Source: Verrucomicrobiales bacterium
GTDB taxonomy: Bacteria > Verrucomicrobiota > Verrucomicrobiia > Limisphaerales > Palsa-1400
Assembly: GCA_028293405.1 (NCBI GenBank)
Contig: JAQGOW010000382.1
Coordinates: 1-8,441, forward strand
Length of the DNA stretch: 8,441 bases
Direction of reading: 5' to 3'
Shown here: one piece after another, positions 7,151 through 8,441 of the stretch
How the letters are laid out: every line of letters begins with the position of its first letter
Position numbering within the stretch: the stretch's first letter is position 1
The notes under the pieces: generated by a model
What the model saw: the letters and a program-made list of their open reading frames with translations, nothing else
Database searches by the model: none
What the model was told of the DNA's origin: nothing
Position numbers and translations under genes: made by a program

Positions 7151-7291
7151 TTAAGATAACCTGTCAACCGCACTACGCAAACGCCGAGCCTGCTGAATGA
7201 GTTCTAATGCATTCTTTGAGACGTCAATACACGATGCACTTTTGGCAAGTTCCGTGTAGTCGGTACTCGCCGAAGTGCGAAGGTACATCAT
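7151..7291 (-). CDS. Possible small hypothetical protein (doubtful)
   Basis: This is an unrecognised ORF of 46 residues if it starts at the ATG at 7291. A second ATG at 7288 is placed better, 7 nt after a GAGG (7299-7296). A GTG at 7399 would extend it to 82 residues, but that start lies inside the opposite-strand gene at 7353. The C-terminal half is hydrophilic and helix-like ('SKNALELIQQARRLRSAVDRLS'). With the ATG start, it and the gene at 7353 would be divergent, with about 61 bp between their starts. There is no family match, no neighbour link and no clear promoter; it could be a remnant or chance ORF. Confidence 0.3.
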   Translation of the reverse strand: MMYLRTSASTDYTELAKSASCIDVSKNALELIQQARRLRSAVDRLS

Positions 7292-7352
7292 ATGGCCTCG
7301 GAAAGTGTCTGGCACCCAGGAGTACACTTTATTGAGACCGGTGAGATGCGTT

Positions 7353-7568
7353 ATGAAGACTTCAACTTTGCCCCAATCAGAATTGCAAACCAGTACCACT
7401 GACCTTGATCAGGAGCGGCTTCTCATTACATCAGAAGATTTAGCCTCGGTTGAACGCGCCTTGCGGCAGGTGGCGATTGTTGAAAAGGACGACCAGGCAC
7501 GGTGCCGGTCCTTACTGGAATTGGCGGCATCGGTCCGGCCGGTTGGGCACTGGGGGTTGAATGAGTAA
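7353..7568 (+). CDS. Hypothetical 71-residue protein upstream of the cyclic-nucleotide-binding-fold protein
   Basis: I do not recognise this protein. The ATG at 7353 follows a GTGAG (7341-7345) at 7-nt spacing; a GTG at 7275 in frame would add 26 residues of unlikely sequence. The product has a polar, Ser/Thr/Gln-rich N-terminus of about 22 residues, then 'RLLITSEDLASVERALRQV' and 'ARCRSLLELAASVRPVGHWG', both probably amphipathic helices. There is no signal peptide or membrane segment, so it is expected to be cytoplasmic. It ends 28 bp before the preferred start of the next gene, or overlaps it by 8 bp if that gene starts at 7561. The two are therefore very likely co-transcribed and perhaps translationally coupled, which makes this a candidate partner of the CRP-fold protein. 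Confidence 0.6.
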   Translation: MKTSTLPQSELQTSTTDLDQERLLITSEDLASVERALRQVAIVEKDDQARCRSLLELAASVRPVGHWGLNE

Positions 7569-7584
7569 AGACACAAAAAAACCA

Positions 7585-7593
7585 GGGGGAGGG
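7585..7593 (+). promoter_or_regulatory. Strong Shine-Dalgarno that sets the start of the CRP-fold gene
   Basis: GGGGGAGGG lies 3 nt before the ATG at 7597, with its AGG-containing core well placed for 16S pairing. It is much stronger than anything before the in-frame ATG at 7561, and so argues for the shorter protein beginning MNDLKS. Confidence 0.65.
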
Positions 7594-7596
7594 AAA

Positions 7597-8067
7597 ATGA
7601 ATGATCTGAAATCTATCGTAACAGGGCAGCCGTTCTTCAAGGGCATGAAACGCGAGCATCTGGCGGTCCTGTGTGACTGCGGGCGCATCGCACACTTTGA
7701 ACCCGATACGGTGTTGTTCACGGAAGGTGGGCCGGCCAACGAGTTTTATATTGTCGAAAGCGGCAGGGTGTCCTTGGAAGTGCATGAACCGGGCGGAGAC
7801 TCGGCTATGGTGACGACAGTCGGCGCGGACGGTTGCTTTGGCTGGTCGTGGCTCTACCCACCTTTCGTCTGGCATTTGAGTGCACGCGTTATCGAGCCTA
7901 CTACTGTCGTCGTGCTGAACGGCGCGCGGTTGCTGGTTCGCGCAGAAGAGGACCACGATTTCGGCTACGAGTTGATGAAACGTGTGTCGCGCATTTTAAT
8001 GAACCGACTCCAATCCACTCGCAGCGAGTTGCTCGCGAAACCGAGTTCTGAATGGGTGTCGGCGTAG
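7597..8067 (+). CDS. Single-domain cyclic-nucleotide-binding-fold (CRP-like) protein without DNA-binding domain
   Basis: The product is 156 residues from the preferred ATG at 7597; an ATG at 7561 would add 12 Lys/Gly-rich residues. The beta-barrel effector fold of CRP/FNR proteins spans about residues 12-115: 'PFFKGMKREHLAVL', 'FEPDTVLFTEGGPANEFYIVESGRVSLEV', then 'GCFGWSWLYPPFVWHLSARV' (79-98), which takes the place of the phosphate-binding cassette. A helix follows (119-147, 'HDFGYELMKRVSRILMNRLQ') and the protein ends; there is no helix-turn-helix. In the cassette, the usual G-E-x-A-L...R is replaced by G-W-S-W-L...H, so canonical cAMP contacts are missing. Cys26, Cys28 and Cys80 are present. 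I recognise this 'GWSWL-PP--WH' form as a family often found near hydrogenase and anaerobic-metabolism genes; that is recall, not shown here. Its likely role is ligand or redox sensing through protein contacts. Confidence 0.85.
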   Translation: MNDLKSIVTGQPFFKGMKREHLAVLCDCGRIAHFEPDTVLFTEGGPANEFYIVESGRVSLEVHEPGGDSAMVTTVGADGCFGWSWLYPPFVWHLSARVIEPTTVVVLNGARLLVRAEEDHDFGYELMKRVSRILMNRLQSTRSELLAKPSSEWVSA

Positions 8068-8101
8068 CTGCGTTTCGTTGGTCGGCAGCGTTGCAAACGA
8101 G

Positions 8102-8115
8102 TTGATTTGCATCAA
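8102..8115 (+). promoter_or_regulatory. FNR/DNR-type operator (TTGAT-N4-ATCAA)
   Basis: TTGATTTGCATCAA matches all ten defined positions of the FNR-family consensus, and the dyad extends one more pair to GTTGATTTGCATCAAC (8101-8116). It lies in the 118-bp gap between the CRP-fold gene and the malic enzyme gene. With the -10-like TATTCT at 8138-8143 and a start site near 8150, its centre (8108.5) falls at -41.5, the class II activator position. A regulator of the CRP/FNR superfamily that has an HTH, encoded elsewhere, is the expected binder; the neighbouring CRP-fold protein cannot bind DNA by itself. Confidence 0.8.
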
Positions 8116-8137
8116 CGCGAGGCGCTGATTTCAGAGG

Positions 8138-8143
8138 TATTCT
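8138..8143 (+). promoter_or_regulatory. Probable -10 element of the malic enzyme promoter
   Basis: TATTCT matches four of six sigma70 -10 positions and is spaced correctly behind the FNR-type box for a class II activated promoter without a -35 element. The predicted transcription start is about 8150, giving a leader of about 36 nt. Confidence 0.5.
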
Positions 8144-8164
8144 AGGTTTGCACGGGCGCGAGGT

Positions 8165-8184
8165 AGGAGGCTCGTAGCGCTCCT
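8165..8184 (+). promoter_or_regulatory. Hairpin covering the Shine-Dalgarno of the malic enzyme gene
   Basis: AGGAG (8165-8169) can pair with CTCCT (8180-8184). The stem continues with GC (8170-8171) against GC (8177-8178) across one bulged G and is closed by a 5-nt loop. The Shine-Dalgarno AGGAGG (8165-8170) is inside the 5' arm, and the unfolded spacing to the ATG at 8186 is an unusually long 15 nt. The structure could hide the site or shorten the effective spacing. Confidence 0.4.
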
Positions 8185-8185
8185 T

Positions 8186-8441
8186 ATGAATCGTGAAACG
8201 ATTATCGAAACTGCTCTGACCGGTATAGACCTGCTGCACAATTCTACCCTCAACAAAGGGTCTGCCTTCACCGCGACGGAACGTGACATCTTCGACTTGC
8301 ACGGCTTGCTCCCGCCTCATATTGGCGACCTGGACGAACAGATGATGCGACGGTTGAAGGCGCTGCGTGCGCTGGAATCCACGTTCGAACGTTATGCGTT
8401 TTTGCGCGAGTTGCAGGATACGAACGAAACGCTTTTCTATG
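8186..8441 (+). CDS. maeA: NAD-dependent malic enzyme, N-terminal fragment (runs off the window)
   Basis: The frame is open from the ATG at 8186 to the last base, giving 85 codons plus one base. The visible N-terminus carries the E. coli MaeA-type signature: 'LLHNSTLNKGSAFTATER' (16-33), 'LHGLLPPHI' (38-46), 'DEQMMRRL' (50-57) and 'YAFLRELQDTNETLFY' (70-85). Family members are about 550 residues, so most of the enzyme, including the NAD-binding domain, lies outside. Role by family: oxidative decarboxylation of malate to pyruvate with reduction of NAD(P), in the cytoplasm; cofactor choice cannot be seen here. There is no in-frame upstream start close by, and the best Shine-Dalgarno (8165-8170) lies 15 nt away inside a hairpin. 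A perfect FNR-type box 70 bp upstream of the start codon suggests induction at low oxygen or by a related redox signal. Confidence 0.9.
   Translation, partial: MNRETIIETALTGIDLLHNSTLNKGSAFTATERDIFDLHGLLPPHIGDLDEQMMRRLKALRALESTFERYAFLRELQDTNETLFY

Noticed and set aside
7162..7167. TTGACA on the - strand as -35 of the peptide gene
   Set aside because: At 16-18 bp spacing there is only a GC-rich sequence with no -10-like hexamer.
7216..7227. TTGAGACGTCAA palindrome as a CRP/FNR box
   Set aside because: The inner T/A positions and the 14-bp geometry of an FNR site are missing; it is probably chance.
7403..7413. CCTTGATCAGG palindrome as an FNR-type site
   Set aside because: The half-sites abut without the 4-bp spacer and it lies inside the 71-residue coding region.
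8068..8100. Terminator after the CRP-fold gene
   Set aside because: Only a 5-bp CGTTT/AAACG pairing with a long loop and no T-run is visible.
7901..8320. 139-residue open frame on the - strand
   Set aside because: It runs antisense across the end of the CRP-fold gene, the FNR-type box and the start of malic enzyme, all better supported.

Overview
The window looks like chromosomal DNA of a Verrucomicrobiota-type bacterium. That is an inference. It rests mainly on the large secreted protein at 2078-5914, which carries Ig-like repeats of the 'YQW-FNG...GSYSV' type and a C-terminal domain I recognise as TIGR02597, both typical of that phylum. I see no rRNA, tRNA, insertion sequence, prophage or CRISPR array.

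Left part, + strand (1-5914): the last 98 codons of a molybdenum hydroxylase large subunit (xanthine/aldehyde/CO dehydrogenase family), then dinB (DNA polymerase IV), then a TPMT-like SAM methyltransferase whose ATG overlaps the dinB stop (ATGA). After an 81-bp gap comes a 1278-residue secreted GH25 muramidase with four Ig-like domains, a lectin-like central module, a short 'FYRL' module and the TIGR02597 domain. Its only credible start is a TTG directly after an in-frame stop.

Middle part, - strand (5911-7073): lgt (prolipoprotein diacylglyceryl transferase) converges on the muramidase gene so tightly that the two stop codons share bases (CTAA, 5911-5914). Upstream of lgt, on the same strand, a rho-independent terminator (6834-6869) follows a tiny gene (6900-7073). 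That gene encodes a 57-residue exported peptide whose mature part contains the segment ADTCECKAK twice, encoded by a two-copy 54-bp tandem repeat. This peptide is the most novel-looking item in the window.

Right part (7151-8441): a doubtful small - strand ORF lies divergent to a + strand group. That group is an unrecognised 71-residue protein, a one-domain cyclic-nucleotide-binding-fold protein with no DNA-binding domain and a degenerate phosphate-binding cassette, and the first 85 codons of an NAD-type malic enzyme that runs off the window. Between the last two sits a perfect FNR/DNR-type box (TTGAT-N4-ATCAA, 8102-8115). It is placed so that a -10-like hexamer (TATTCT, 8138-8143) gives a textbook class II arrangement centred at -41.5. 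A hairpin overlaps the malic enzyme Shine-Dalgarno sequence. Together these suggest low-oxygen or redox control of malate/pyruvate metabolism, with the CRP-fold protein as a possible companion sensor. That role is inference.
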